From NCBI RefSeq assembly GCF_021117345.1, contig NZ_CP088261.1:3100001-3164000 (forward strand): a stretch of 64,000 nt of DNA. The letters run 5' to 3'. The notes beneath the pieces are model-generated. The model did no database searches, was not told where the DNA came from, and was given only the letters and a program-made list of their open reading frames with translations. The stretch comes from Microbacterium sp. cx-55 (lineage in GTDB: Bacteria; Actinomycetota; Actinomycetes; Actinomycetales; Microbacteriaceae). The translations under genes and the position numbers were made by a program. This document shows positions 38,359 through 46,671 of the stretch, in pieces. How positions within the stretch are numbered: the stretch's first letter is position 1; every line of letters starts with the position of its first letter.

Positions 38359-38774
38359 ACGAATCCGCCGATCCGGCGACCTCGACCGCGCCGCGCGACG
38401 TCGTGCGCCGCCAGTACATCGCGTCGGCCACGGGCGACTTGGACGCCCTGCGCGCGACGCTTGCCCCCGACGTGGAGTGGACGGAGATGGCGGGCTTCCC
38501 GCTCGCCGGAACGTACCGCACCCCCGAAGGCGTCACGTCGAACGTGATGGAGGTGCTCGGTCGCGACTGGGAGGGTTGGGCCGCCCACGACGACACCTAC
38601 GTCGTCGACGGCGAGAACGTGGTGGTCCTCGCCCGATACACGGCAACCCACCGCGGCACGGGGAAGAGTCTCGACGTGCGCGTGGCCCACGCGTTCGTCG
38701 TGCGAGGCGGCCTGATCGTCCGCTTCGAGCAGTTCGTCGACACCGCGAAGGTCGCCGAAGCCGCCGCTTCCTGA
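38349..38774 (+). CDS. SnoaL/NTF2-like protein
   Basis: 141 residues. Small cone-shaped NTF2-like fold: VVRRQYIASATGDLDALRATLAPDVEWTEMAGFPLAGTYRTPEGV, then VVVLARYTATHRGTGKSLDVRVAHAFVVRGGLIVRFEQFVDTAKV. Such proteins are isomerases, hydrolases or ligand carriers. It overlaps the MBL gene by 10 bp and is thus co-translated; the pair may degrade or detoxify one compound. Confidence 0.8.
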   Translation: MGLNESADPATSTAPRDVVRRQYIASATGDLDALRATLAPDVEWTEMAGFPLAGTYRTPEGVTSNVMEVLGRDWEGWAAHDDTYVVDGENVVVLARYTATHRGTGKSLDVRVAHAFVVRGGLIVRFEQFVDTAKVAEAAAS

Positions 38775-38839
38775 AGACTGTCGCGCGGGCGGCGCCCCTC
38801 GGGTAGTCGCCCGCGCGAGGGCCCGCCCGGTGCGGCGCC

Positions 38840-39244
38840 TCAGCCTGCGTTCGCGGCGGTCCCGTCGTAACGCTCCCAGGATGCCGCCACCTGGCCGAAG
38901 TGTTCGATCGACCAGCGCTCGAGCGCCTTGAGCGGTGCACGAAGGGTCTCGCCCGCATCCGTCAGCTCGTATTCGACCCGCGGCGGAACCTCGGCGTACA
39001 CCGTGCGGGTGACGAGTCCGTCGCGCTCGAGACCCCGGAGGGTCTGGGTGAGCATCTTCTGCGAGATCCCCTCGACCGCCCGGCGGATCTCCGAGAAACG
39101 GCGGGGACCGTCGCCCAGCGTGCCGATGATGAGGACCGTCCACCGGTCGCCGATGCGATCGAGCAGGCGGCGGCTGGGGCATCCGTCGGCATAGGGATCG
39201 AGATCAGCCGCCGTGAAGGTCGCCGGGGTGTTGATGGTTACCAA
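38840..39244 (-). CDS. HxlR-family transcriptional regulator
   Basis: 134 residues, starting at TTG 39244; no better ATG exists upstream of the conserved N-terminus. HxlR features: Cys in [63 protein letters not shown]. The conserved Cys often senses electrophiles or redox stress. It is divergent from the NAD(P)-binding oxidoreductase, the usual HxlR arrangement, and probably controls it. Confidence 0.85.
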   Translation of the reverse strand: MVTINTPATFTAADLDPYADGCPSRRLLDRIGDRWTVLIIGTLGDGPRRFSEIRRAVEGISQKMLTQTLRGLERDGLVTRTVYAEVPPRVEYELTDAGETLRAPLKALERWSIEHFGQVAASWERYDGTAANAG

Positions 39245-39245
39245 G

Positions 39246-39284
39246 AAGTGCCTACTTCCGAAAAGTGACTATCGGATCTAGCGT
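39246..39284 (+). promoter_or_regulatory. Divergent HxlR control region
   Basis: Contains the short palindrome AAGTGCCTACTT (39246-39257), a second AAGTGACTA half-type motif (39263-39271) and a candidate -10 TAGCGT (39279-39284) for the oxidoreductase gene. HxlR sites are commonly paired AAGT/ACTT motifs, so this is the probable operator. Confidence 0.45.
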
Positions 39285-39324
39285 ATCGACGCAGAGCAAC
39301 ACACGCACGACCGGAGGAAATCTC

Positions 39325-39975
39325 ATGACCCGAATCACCGTCATCGGCGGAACCGGCTACGCCGGGAGCAACGTCGTTCGCGAGGCCGCATCGCGCGGTC
39401 ATCACGTCACGTCCTACAGCCGCAACCTGCCCGCCGTCGACGCCCGGATCGACGGGGTGCAGTACGAGACGGGGTCGATGCTCGATGCCGACGTCCGCTC
39501 CCGCGCGGTCGCCGGAGCCGACGTCATCGTCTCGACACTCTCTCCGCGCGGCGAACTCGACGGCCGCCTGGTCGAGGTCGATCGCGAGCTCGCTGCCCTC
39601 GCGGGCGAGCAGGGAAAGCGCATCGCGATCGTGGGCGGTTTCAGCTCACTGCGCCCCGCCGACGGCGCGCCCCGGTTCGCCGACGGCGACGACCTGCCCC
39701 CGCAGTTCGCGGGTGAGGCGAAGCAGATGAACACCATCCTCACCGAGCTGCTGGCTGCATCCCCGTCCGTCGACTGGGTGTTCTTCTCTCCCGCGCAGCA
39801 GTTCGGGTCGTACGCCCCCGGCGAGACGCTCGGCCGCTACCGCCTGGGCGGTGACGTCGCGTTCTTCGACGAGAACGGGGTCTCTGCCATCAGCGGCGCG
39901 GACTTCGCCCTCGCGATCGTCGATGAGATCGAGCGCCCCGCGCACCGCCGGGAGCACGCCAGCGTCGCATACTGA
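39325..39975 (+). CDS. NAD(P)H-binding oxidoreductase (atypical SDR)
   Basis: 216 residues. The NAD(P)-binding motif TVIGGTGYAGSNVVREAASRGHHVTSYSR begins the protein; no catalytic YxxxK is evident, as in NmrA/YwnB-like atypical SDRs. ATG 39325 follows GGAGGAA. Family members act as quinone or flavin reductases and redox sensors. Divergent HxlR regulator upstream; a strong terminator follows within 8 bp of the stop. Confidence 0.83.
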   Translation: MTRITVIGGTGYAGSNVVREAASRGHHVTSYSRNLPAVDARIDGVQYETGSMLDADVRSRAVAGADVIVSTLSPRGELDGRLVEVDRELAALAGEQGKRIAIVGGFSSLRPADGAPRFADGDDLPPQFAGEAKQMNTILTELLAASPSVDWVFFSPAQQFGSYAPGETLGRYRLGGDVAFFDENGVSAISGADFALAIVDEIERPAHRREHASVAY

Positions 39976-39982
39976 GAAACGC

Positions 39983-40022
39983 ATGACGCAGGGCCCGGGA
40001 GATTCCCCGGGCCCTGCGTCAT
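39983..40022. terminator. Very strong hairpin terminator
   Basis: Perfect 17-bp stem ATGACGCAGGGCCCGGG / CCCGGGCCCTGCGTCAT with a 6-nt loop, 8 bp after the oxidoreductase stop. It lies between convergent genes, so it may serve both. Confidence 0.88.
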
Positions 40023-40123
40023 GTCCGGCGGCGGAGCCGTCAGGCCAGGCGGGCGGTCCGTGCCGCCCGGCGTCCGCGCCGTCACGCGAGGCGCTCGGGC
40101 CGTGCCGCCCCGTGTCCGAGCCG

Positions 40124-41164
40124 TCAGGCCAGGCGCTCGCCCGGTGCAGCGATGAACTCGTCGAGAGCCGTCCAGACATCCGCGGGGATCTCGGCCTTGC
40201 TCGCCTCGATGGCCTCGTCGACCTGCCCGGGGCGCGACGCCCCGATGATCGCGGTCGTGACCACGGGGTCGCGCAGCACGAACGCGACTGCGAGAGCCGG
40301 GATCGACAGACCCGCCTGCTCGGCGACGCCGGCGATTCCGCGGATGCGGCGCAGATAATCGTCGGTCAGGGCCGAGGAGTTCAGGAAGATGCTGTTGGCC
40401 GCGCGGGAGTCGGCGGGAACCGTGCCGTCGAGGTATTTCGCCGTCAGCAGTCCCTGCGCGAGCGGTGAGAAGACGGCGCTGCCGACGCCGAGCTCGCGGA
40501 GCGCGGGGAACAGCGACTCCTCGGGCGTGCGGTCGAGCGCGGAGTAGCGCGGCTGGTGCAGCAGCAGCCGAACGCCCTCGTTCGCGAGCAGCTCGTGGGC
40601 CCGCCGGGTGAGGTCGGCCGGGTAGTTCGAGATGCCGACGTACAGGGCCTTGCCGCTGCGCACGATATCGGCGAGCGCCGTCATCGTCTCTTCGAGGGGA
40701 GTCTCCGGGTCGTGCCGGTGCGAGTAGAAGACGTCGACGTAGTCGGTCCGCATCCGGGTCAGGCTCTGCTCCAGCGAACGCACGAGGTACTTTCGCGATC
40801 CGCCGTCGCCGTACGGGCCCGGCCACATGTCGTACCCGGCCTTCGTCGTGAGGAACAGTTCGTCGCGGTACCGCCCGAGATCGCTGTCGAGCACCGTCCC
40901 GAACGTGACCTCCGCCTGACCGTAGGGCGGGCCGTAATTGTTGGCGAGGTCGATCTGGGTCACACCGCGATCGAACGCATGCAGCAGGATCTCGCGCTGA
41001 TCGGCGAGCGCACGACCCGAACCGAAGTTCTGCCACAGACCGAGCGACACCTTCGGAAGACGGATGCCGCTCGCCCCCGCTCGAGCGAACGGAACGTCGT
41101 CGTACCGGGTCGCCGCGGCGACGTGGGGCACGGGCAGGCGGGAATCATCGGGCGAGATGGGCAT
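40124..41164 (-). CDS. Aldo/keto reductase, YghZ-like
   Basis: 346 residues, (beta/alpha)8 NADPH-dependent reductase. Catalytic Asp72 and Tyr77 in QIDLANNYGPPYGQAE, Lys in LFLTTKAGYDMWPGPYG, and His in YSHRHDPETPLEETM. The YDMWPGPYGDGGSRKYL segment matches the L-glyceraldehyde-3-phosphate reductase/Kv-beta-like group (AKR14). It detoxifies aldehydes in the cytosol. Ends in a region of GTCAGGCCAGGCG repeats before the hairpin at 40 kb. Monocistronic. Confidence 0.88.
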   Translation of the reverse strand: MPISPDDSRLPVPHVAAATRYDDVPFARAGASGIRLPKVSLGLWQNFGSGRALADQREILLHAFDRGVTQIDLANNYGPPYGQAEVTFGTVLDSDLGRYRDELFLTTKAGYDMWPGPYGDGGSRKYLVRSLEQSLTRMRTDYVDVFYSHRHDPETPLEETMTALADIVRSGKALYVGISNYPADLTRRAHELLANEGVRLLLHQPRYSALDRTPEESLFPALRELGVGSAVFSPLAQGLLTAKYLDGTVPADSRAANSIFLNSSALTDDYLRRIRGIAGVAEQAGLSIPALAVAFVLRDPVVTTAIIGASRPGQVDEAIEASKAEIPADVWTALDEFIAAPGERLA

Positions 41165-41300
41165 CGGTGCCTCTTCCTGGGTGGGGAGCTCTGCGAACTC
41201 TAGCGGTCGTGGCGGTCCTGCTCGCGCGTCGCCCCGTTCGCTCTGGCGCCAGCCCCGTGCCCGCGCGCGCCACTTTCCTGCTCACGCGCCTCAGATCTGT

Positions 41301-41475
41301 AGCGCGCGAGCGGGAAAGTGGCGCGCGGCGGGAAGATTGCGCGCGGGCGGGGAAGGTCGCGCGCGGGCGGGGAAGGTCGCGCGCGGGCGGCAAGGTAGCG
41401 CGCGGAAGTGGCGCGCAGCGAGAAGGTGGCGCGCGAGAGGGAAGGTCGCGCGCGAGCGGGAAAGTGGCGCGGGGC
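41301..41475. repeat. About 20-bp tandem array, eight to nine units
   Basis: Units vary around GCGCGCGGGCGGGGAAGGTC and shorter GCGCGCGAGCGGGAAAGTG forms (18-20 bp). It occupies most of the gap 41165-41509 between the divergently oriented regions of the aldo/keto reductase start and the ribokinase end; no gene or clear promoter is seen there. Confidence 0.85.
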
Positions 41476-41509
41476 GACCTGATGTCGGGGGCGGCGGGGC
41501 CGCCGGGCG

Positions 41510-42346
41510 TCAGGTGTACGCCGCGAGACCCCGGAGCGGCGGCTGCGACTCGGGGTGGGTGACCGCATCCGCCCCCACCGCGCACGCGGCCGTCAGGGCG
41601 AGCTCGGGCTCCCAACCGGCGTGCAGGCCGAGCGTGAGGGCCGCGCAGAACGCGTCGCCGGCGCCGACCGCGCTCACCGGCTGCACCCGCGGCGCGGGCA
41701 CCCGCACGATCTCGACGCCGTCCCGCACGAGGGCGGCTCCCGCCGAGCCGTAGGTCACCGCGACGAGTCGCGCCGCCGACAGCTCGGGCAGCAGCGCGTA
41801 CTCGGTCTCGTTCACGATCACCAGGTCGGCGCGCGCCACCACCTCCGGCGGGAGCGACTGAGCCGGTGCCGCGTTCACCACGAAGAACCCGGAGACGGAT
41901 GCGGCCACCGCCTCCACCGTCGCCATCGGGATCTCGAGCTGCACCAGCACCGCTTCGTCGTCCGAGAAGGTCTCCGCATCCGCCGTCACATCGTCGTTCG
42001 CCCCGGGGCACACGACGATCTGGTTCTCGCCGGTCTCGTCGACGGTGATGAGCGCGGTTCCGGTGGGGGTGTCACCCAGCCAGATTCCGCTCGGATCGAC
42101 GCCGGCGTCGGCGAGGTTCTGCAGCATCCGCTGGCCGTCCGTGTCGTCGCCGACCGCGCCGATCATCCGCACGCGGGCACCGAGCCGCGCCGCGGCGACG
42201 GCCTGGTTCGCGCCCTTTCCACCGGGCTCACGACGCAGCGCCCCGCCGAGCACGGTCTCGCCCGGAGCGGGAAGTCGTTCGACGGATGCGGTCACGTCGA
42301 TGTTGATGCTGCCCACCACGCACAGGGGGCCGAAGGAAGCGGGCAT
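41510..42346 (-). CDS. rbsK: Ribokinase (PfkB family)
   Basis: 278 residues from ATG 42346; a GTG at 42367 would add seven residues. PfkB signatures: GSINIDVTASVERLPAPGETVLG and GGKGANQAVAAARLG at the N-terminus, and the ATP-site anion hole SAVGAGDAFCAALTLGL with catalytic Asp near residue 235. Phosphorylates ribose to ribose-5-phosphate. It is divergent from a nucleoside hydrolase that releases ribose, so the pair forms a nucleoside-salvage unit. Confidence 0.87.
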   Translation of the reverse strand: MPASFGPLCVVGSINIDVTASVERLPAPGETVLGGALRREPGGKGANQAVAAARLGARVRMIGAVGDDTDGQRMLQNLADAGVDPSGIWLGDTPTGTALITVDETGENQIVVCPGANDDVTADAETFSDDEAVLVQLEIPMATVEAVAASVSGFFVVNAAPAQSLPPEVVARADLVIVNETEYALLPELSAARLVAVTYGSAGAALVRDGVEIVRVPAPRVQPVSAVGAGDAFCAALTLGLHAGWEPELALTAACAVGADAVTHPESQPPLRGLAAYT

Positions 42347-42449
42347 AGCTCCATTTGACCACGCCACCGCGCGCGGTGCCCTTGGCCCCAGCCCTCAGCC
42401 CCCGCCCCGGCCCGGCCCCGGCCCCGGCCCCCGCCCCGGCCCCGGCCCT

Positions 42450-42520
42450 AGCGAGGAGATCTGCCCAAGCGAGGAGCGATTCCCGGCATCCGAACCTCGC
42501 TCGGGCAGATCGCCTCGCTT
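42450..42520. repeat. Dispersed palindrome family A, copy A3
   Basis: AGCGAGGAGATCTGCCCAAG ... CTCGGGCAGATCGCCTCGCT, 71 bp, preceded by a CCCCGGCCCC-type short tandem run. In the divergent gap between ribokinase and nucleoside hydrolase. Confidence 0.88.
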
Positions 42521-42620
42521 CCGGCCGGAAACCCAGCCGTCACGAGGCCTCCCGCACCGCACGTGGCGTGTGCACGGGCCCCAGCCCTCAGCCCCGACCC
42601 CAGCCCTCAGCCCCGACCCT

Positions 42621-42691
42621 AGCGAGGAGATCTGCCCAGGCGAGGAGCAATTCGCGGCATCCGAACCTCGCTTCGGCAGATCACCTCGCTT
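42621..42691. repeat. Dispersed palindrome family A, copy A4
   Basis: AGCGAGGAGATCTGCCCAGG ... CTTCGGCAGATCACCTCGCT, 71 bp, 171 bp after A3 and sharing its flanks (CCAGCCCTCAGCCCC before it and GGCATCCGAACC in the loop), so A3 and A4 arose by local duplication. The remainder of 42347-42876 holds only a candidate -10 TATAAC (42804-42809) for the hydrolase gene. Confidence 0.88.
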
Positions 42692-42876
42692 CGGGCCGGA
42701 ATGCAGCCCGCCGCAACACCTGTCTCACGAGCAGCCGCACCCGCACCGCATCACCCACACCCGCACGAGCACACCGCGTCACGTGCGCGACACACGATCG
42801 GGCTATAACCGAGAGAGTGCCCGCATCCGGGCGCGCGGACGACGGAGTCCGATCCGCCCGACTCCAGGAGCACGAC

Positions 42877-43833
42877 ATGACCACGCCCATCCCCGTCTAC
42901 CTCGACTGCGACACCGGTGTCGACGACACCGTCGCACTGGCGTATCTGCTCGCCTCCCCCGCCGTCGAAGTGGTCGGCATCGGCACGGTGAGCGGCAACA
43001 TCGACGCCGCACAAGCCGCCCGCAACACGCTCGATCTGCTCGCTCTCGCGGGGCACGCAGACATCCCCGTCGCCGTCGGAGCTCACGACCACCTCGACCA
43101 CCCTTACGGTGGCGGCGCTCGTCACGTGCACGGCGAGAACGGCATCGGTGGCGTCGAACTTCCCCGCGCGGCCGCCGAGCCCGACCCGCGAGGCGCGGCG
43201 CAGCTGCTGGTCGACCTGTCGCACACCTACGAGGGACGGCTGCATGTGCTGACGATCGGTCCGATGACCAATCTGGCCCACGCGCTGGAACTCGACCCGA
43301 CCCTGCCCGGTCGAGTCGCCGAGGTCACCGCGATGGGGGGCGCAGCGCTGGCCGCCGGCAACATCACGCCCGTCGCCGAAGCCAACGTCTACAACGACCC
43401 GCAGGCGGCCGCCGCGCTGGTCGGCGCCGACTGGAATGTCACGCTCGTGCCGCTCGACGTCACCCTCGATCACACTCTCGACGAGGATCAGCGGCGGATG
43501 CTGCTGGCTTCGCCGCATCCGTTCGTCCGGGCCGTCGGCGAGATTCTGGACCACTACTTCGACTTCTACCTGCCCACCTACGGGGTGCGCAGTTGCGCAC
43601 TGCACGACCCGCTGGCGGCGGTCATCGCGGCGGGCGGCTCTCAGCCGACGCGCGCGCCGCGCGTGCCCGTCGAGGTCGACGTGTCGCACGGTCCCGGGCG
43701 CGGTCAGACGATCGCCGACCTGCGCGGACAGCGCCTCGGCGTGCGCCACCACGACGGCGCCCGCACCCGCGTCGTGCTCGAGGTCGACGCTCCGATCGGG
43801 CCGCACCTGGTCGAGACGATCCTCTCGGTCTGA
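42877..43833 (+). CDS. Ribonucleoside hydrolase (inosine-uridine preferring type)
   Basis: 318 residues. The Ca2+-binding aspartate motif DCDTGVDD is at residues 10-17, with HGENGIGG (active-site region), LTIGPMTNLAHAL, and the late His/Asp in ALHDPLAAV. Hydrolyses nucleosides to base plus ribose in the cytosol. ATG follows CCAGGAG. Its ribose product can be phosphorylated by the divergent ribokinase. Confidence 0.9.
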   Translation: MTTPIPVYLDCDTGVDDTVALAYLLASPAVEVVGIGTVSGNIDAAQAARNTLDLLALAGHADIPVAVGAHDHLDHPYGGGARHVHGENGIGGVELPRAAAEPDPRGAAQLLVDLSHTYEGRLHVLTIGPMTNLAHALELDPTLPGRVAEVTAMGGAALAAGNITPVAEANVYNDPQAAAALVGADWNVTLVPLDVTLDHTLDEDQRRMLLASPHPFVRAVGEILDHYFDFYLPTYGVRSCALHDPLAAVIAAGGSQPTRAPRVPVEVDVSHGPGRGQTIADLRGQRLGVRHHDGARTRVVLEVDAPIGPHLVETILSV

Positions 43834-43893
43834 CCCTCGGCCCGAGGGTCGCGCTGATGCCCGCGCCCGCGGCCCGCGCCCGGCTTCCATCCG

Positions 43894-43960
43894 CGAGACG
43901 GGATCTTCGCGCCGAGACAGGGGGGTTACCCCACGGTTTCGGCGCGAAGAACCCGTCTCG
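43894..43960. repeat. Dispersed palindrome family B, copy B3
   Basis: 67 bp. The left arm is identical to B1; the right arm has two changes (GTTTCGG and GAACCCG). The loop retains GGGGGTTACCCC. It lies between convergent genes. Confidence 0.9.
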
Positions 43961-43987
43961 CGGTCAAGGGGCGGGTGCGCAGCGCGG

Positions 43988-44947
43988 TCAGGCCAGCGGC
44001 TCGGCGGGCGGCACCGGCGTGCCGGACGGGCCCGACTCGCCCGACGAGCCCGAACGCCCCGCACTCGAGCCGGACGCCCCCGAACGCCCCCCACCCGGGC
44101 CGCGCCGGGCACCCGTCAGCACCGCACCGATGCTCGCGACGATCACGAGCGCGATTCCGGCGCCCTCGAGCAGATTCAGGTGCTGCCCCAGCAGCAGGAA
44201 GCCGGCGATCGATGCGATCGCGGGTCCGAGGCTCATCAGGATCGCGAAGACGGATGCGGCCAACCGCCGCAGCGCCACGAGCTCGAACGCGTACGGCACC
44301 GTCGATGACAGCATCGCGACCGCGAACCCGAGCGCCAGCAGATCGGGGCGCAGCAGCGCGGCGCCCGCATCCGCGATCCCGAACGGCAGCGACAGCACGG
44401 CGCCGACCGCCATCGCGAGAGCGAGACCGTCGAGGCGCGCGAACTCCCGCCCCACGCGCGCGGACGAGAGGATGTAGAACGCCCACGCAACCGCGGCGCC
44501 GAGCGCGAAGAGCACGCCGAGCAGGTCGAGACGCTCCCACCCGCCACCGCCGAGCGCGGCGACGCCGGCGAATGCGAGCAGTGCCCAGATCCACGCCGAG
44601 GCGCGCCTCGCCGCGACGATCGACAACACGAGGGGTCCGAGCACCTCGATCGTCACGGTCACCCCGAGGGGCAGCCGCTCCAGCGCGAGGTAGAACAGGC
44701 CGTTCATGACGGCCAGCACGACGCCGAACTGCACGACCGCCGTCCAGGCGGAGCGGCCGTGTCCGCGCAGCGTCGGCCGCGAGATGAGCAGCAGCACGAC
44801 CGCCGCGAACACGAGGCGCAGCATCACCATGCCGAGCGGACCGACCGCGGGGAACAGCAGAACGGCGACCGATGCGCCGATCTCCTGGCACGCCAGCCCG
44901 ACGAAGACGAACCCCACCGCGGGGCCCGCGCCCCACCGGCGGGTCAC
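43988..44947 (-). CDS. EamA/DMT-family transporter (RhtA-like)
   Basis: 319 residues with ten hydrophobic helices in two EamA repeats (VGPLGMVMLRLVFAAVVLLLISRP; FYLALERLPLGVTVTIEVLGPLVLSIVA; second repeat ending SIAGFLLLGQHLNLLEGAGIALVIVASIGAVL). The C-terminal 40 residues are Gly/Ser/Pro disordered. RhtA-type exporters efflux amino acids such as threonine; the substrate here is unknown. GTG 44947 overlaps the stop of the upstream lipoprotein gene by 4 bp. Confidence 0.85.
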   Translation of the reverse strand: MTRRWGAGPAVGFVFVGLACQEIGASVAVLLFPAVGPLGMVMLRLVFAAVVLLLISRPTLRGHGRSAWTAVVQFGVVLAVMNGLFYLALERLPLGVTVTIEVLGPLVLSIVAARRASAWIWALLAFAGVAALGGGGWERLDLLGVLFALGAAVAWAFYILSSARVGREFARLDGLALAMAVGAVLSLPFGIADAGAALLRPDLLALGFAVAMLSSTVPYAFELVALRRLAASVFAILMSLGPAIASIAGFLLLGQHLNLLEGAGIALVIVASIGAVLTGARRGPGGGRSGASGSSAGRSGSSGESGPSGTPVPPAEPLA

Positions 44948-46200
44948 GAGGCGGGCAGCGGGCAGACCGCCGAAGCGGCGATCGCGTCGTGATACTGCTG
45001 CGCGGTCCACGGCAGACCGGCATCCGGCGCCGTGCGCCCGCTCGCGGCGGGCGCCTTCGAGACGGTGGCGGCGAGCTCCCACGCGAGGTACGCGCCGACC
45101 CGGTCGGATGCCGCCGAGTTGTTCAGCACGACCGAGACCGTCATGCCGGTCGCGGGATCGGCGAAGGATGCCGTGATGTAGCCCGGGATCGAACCGAACT
45201 GACCGATCAGCGACCCGGCCTGAACCGCGCCGCCGTCGGTCGTCAGCCACGAGGGCTGATCAGCGGCGATGGGCTGCGGGCTGCCGAAACGATCGATGCC
45301 GCTCGGGACGAGCGACCCGGCCGCCAGGGCCTGCGTGTACCGCGCGACGTCGGTGATGTTCGAGACGGCACCGCTGTTGGTGAAGCCGATGCTCGCCGAC
45401 AGGTCGGTCATGTCGCGCGGTTCGGCGCAGTTCAGTGCACCATCCGCGCCGGGCTGAGACAGGAGCCCCGTGAGCACGGGGTCGCCCGCCGGAGCGGCGG
45501 CGCCGACCGGCAGCGAAGTCGACTCGAGCTCCAGCGGGCCGAAGACGTCCTGCTGGAGCAGTGTGGGCGCGGGGGTCTTCGCCGCGTTCTGCAGGGCGAG
45601 GCCGAGCAGCACGTACCCGGTGTCGGAGTCGCGCCAGGCGGCACCCGCCGTCGACGGGTCATACCCGACGATGCCGTACGCCGCGAGCTCGTTCGGATTC
45701 CAGACGCGGGTGGGCAGTTCCACGGCCTCCGGGCCGAGCACGGGGCCGTACGATCCGAGCCCGCTCGTGCCATCGCACAGCATCCCGAGCGTCACGTTCG
45801 CGAGTCCGGCGACGCTCGGCACGTATTCGCGCACCTCGTCGTCGAGCGACACGGTTCCCGCATCGACCATCTGGTAGAGCACGTCGCAGGTCATCGGACG
45901 CGTGAGATTTCCGACACGGAACGCGTCGTCGGCGGATGCATCGCCCACCCCGGCGACCCACGAACCGCTCCACGGCGCCCACACGCCGACAACGGCCCCG
46001 GTGGAGCCGGTCGCCGCCATCGCGAAGGTCACCGCGGCTTCGAGCGAGGCCTGCGTCTCGGCGGGGAAGGCGGCCTCGACCTGCTCGGGAACATCCACGG
46101 TCACGGTGCGGGAGTCGCTGCATCCGCTGATCGCGAGCACGACGACGGCCGCGCCCGCCACGATTGTGGCGGCGCGTCTGAGGCCGGTGCGGAACGGCAT
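44944..46200 (-). CDS. Beta-lactamase-fold lipoprotein, catalytic residues replaced
   Basis: 418 residues. Lipobox LAISGC puts the lipidated Cys at 27. The rest aligns with class C/serine hydrolase proteins (DAFRVGNLTRPMTCDVLYQMVDAGTVSLDDEVREYVP; RDSDTGYVLLGLALQNA; FGSIPGYITASF). However, the nucleophile motif SxxK reads N98-L-T-R101 and YxN reads D191-S-D193, so a classical Ser/Lys/Tyr mechanism is impossible. Probably a binding or sensory cell-surface pseudoenzyme. Translationally coupled (4-bp overlap) to an exporter. Confidence 0.8.
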   Translation of the reverse strand: MPFRTGLRRAATIVAGAAVVVLAISGCSDSRTVTVDVPEQVEAAFPAETQASLEAAVTFAMAATGSTGAVVGVWAPWSGSWVAGVGDASADDAFRVGNLTRPMTCDVLYQMVDAGTVSLDDEVREYVPSVAGLANVTLGMLCDGTSGLGSYGPVLGPEAVELPTRVWNPNELAAYGIVGYDPSTAGAAWRDSDTGYVLLGLALQNAAKTPAPTLLQQDVFGPLELESTSLPVGAAAPAGDPVLTGLLSQPGADGALNCAEPRDMTDLSASIGFTNSGAVSNITDVARYTQALAAGSLVPSGIDRFGSPQPIAADQPSWLTTDGGAVQAGSLIGQFGSIPGYITASFADPATGMTVSVVLNNSAASDRVGAYLAWELAATVSKAPAASGRTAPDAGLPWTAQQYHDAIAASAVCPLPAS

Positions 46201-46279
46201 GCTCACCCCCGTGATCGTGCTCCAGCATTCAAACACACGCACATCACAGGACCATCACGACGGTCCGTACGCTATGGGG

Positions 46280-46588
46280 ATGCCTCACGCCTTCGACGAC
46301 CAGACCGTCACCGCGGTACTCGGTCACATGAACTCCGACCACACCGACGACAACATCCTCATCGCCCGCGCCTTCGGCGACCCCCCCGCCCCGGAGTCGG
46401 CACGCATGACCGGGTTCGACGGCGACGGCGGGGATTGGGTCGTCACCACCGCCGGCGGCGAGACCGCGGAACTCCGGGTTCCGTGGCCGGGTGGCCCGAT
46501 CACGGCCCGGCCCGAGGTGCGGCGCGAGGTCGTCGCCCTGTACGAGGAAGCGTGCCGTCGCCTCGGCATCACCCCTCGGCCCCACTGA
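46280..46588 (+). CDS. DUF2470 (HugZ-like) heme-utilisation protein
   Basis: 102 residues from ATG 46280 (an ATG two codons earlier is possible). AVLGHMNSDHTDDNILIARAFG, with the HMNSDH motif, identifies DUF2470, the domain fused to heme-binding split-barrel proteins (HugZ). TACGCT at 46268-46273 could be a -10 for a leaderless mRNA starting exactly at 46280. Next gene is a heme oxygenase, supporting a heme-iron role. Confidence 0.82.
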   Translation: MPHAFDDQTVTAVLGHMNSDHTDDNILIARAFGDPPAPESARMTGFDGDGGDWVVTTAGGETAELRVPWPGGPITARPEVRREVVALYEEACRRLGITPRPH

Positions 46589-46637
46589 GCGGCTGCGGGC
46601 TCGCGGACACTCAGCGACACCCGAAGAAACTCAGAGG

Positions 46638-46665
46638 TTAGGTTCTGCTTAGCTGAAGGTATAGT
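46638..46665 (+). promoter_or_regulatory. Iron-box-like operator with leaderless promoter
   Basis: TTAGGTTCTGCTTAGCTGA (46638-46656) matches 14 of 19 positions of the established DtxR/IdeR consensus (TTAGGTTAGGCTAACCTAA). The same TTAGGT can serve as a -35, 16 bp before -10 TATAGT (46660-46665). A start 7 bp later is the A of the ATG at 46672, so the mRNA would be leaderless. Confidence 0.7.
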
Positions 46666-46671
46666 GGCGGC

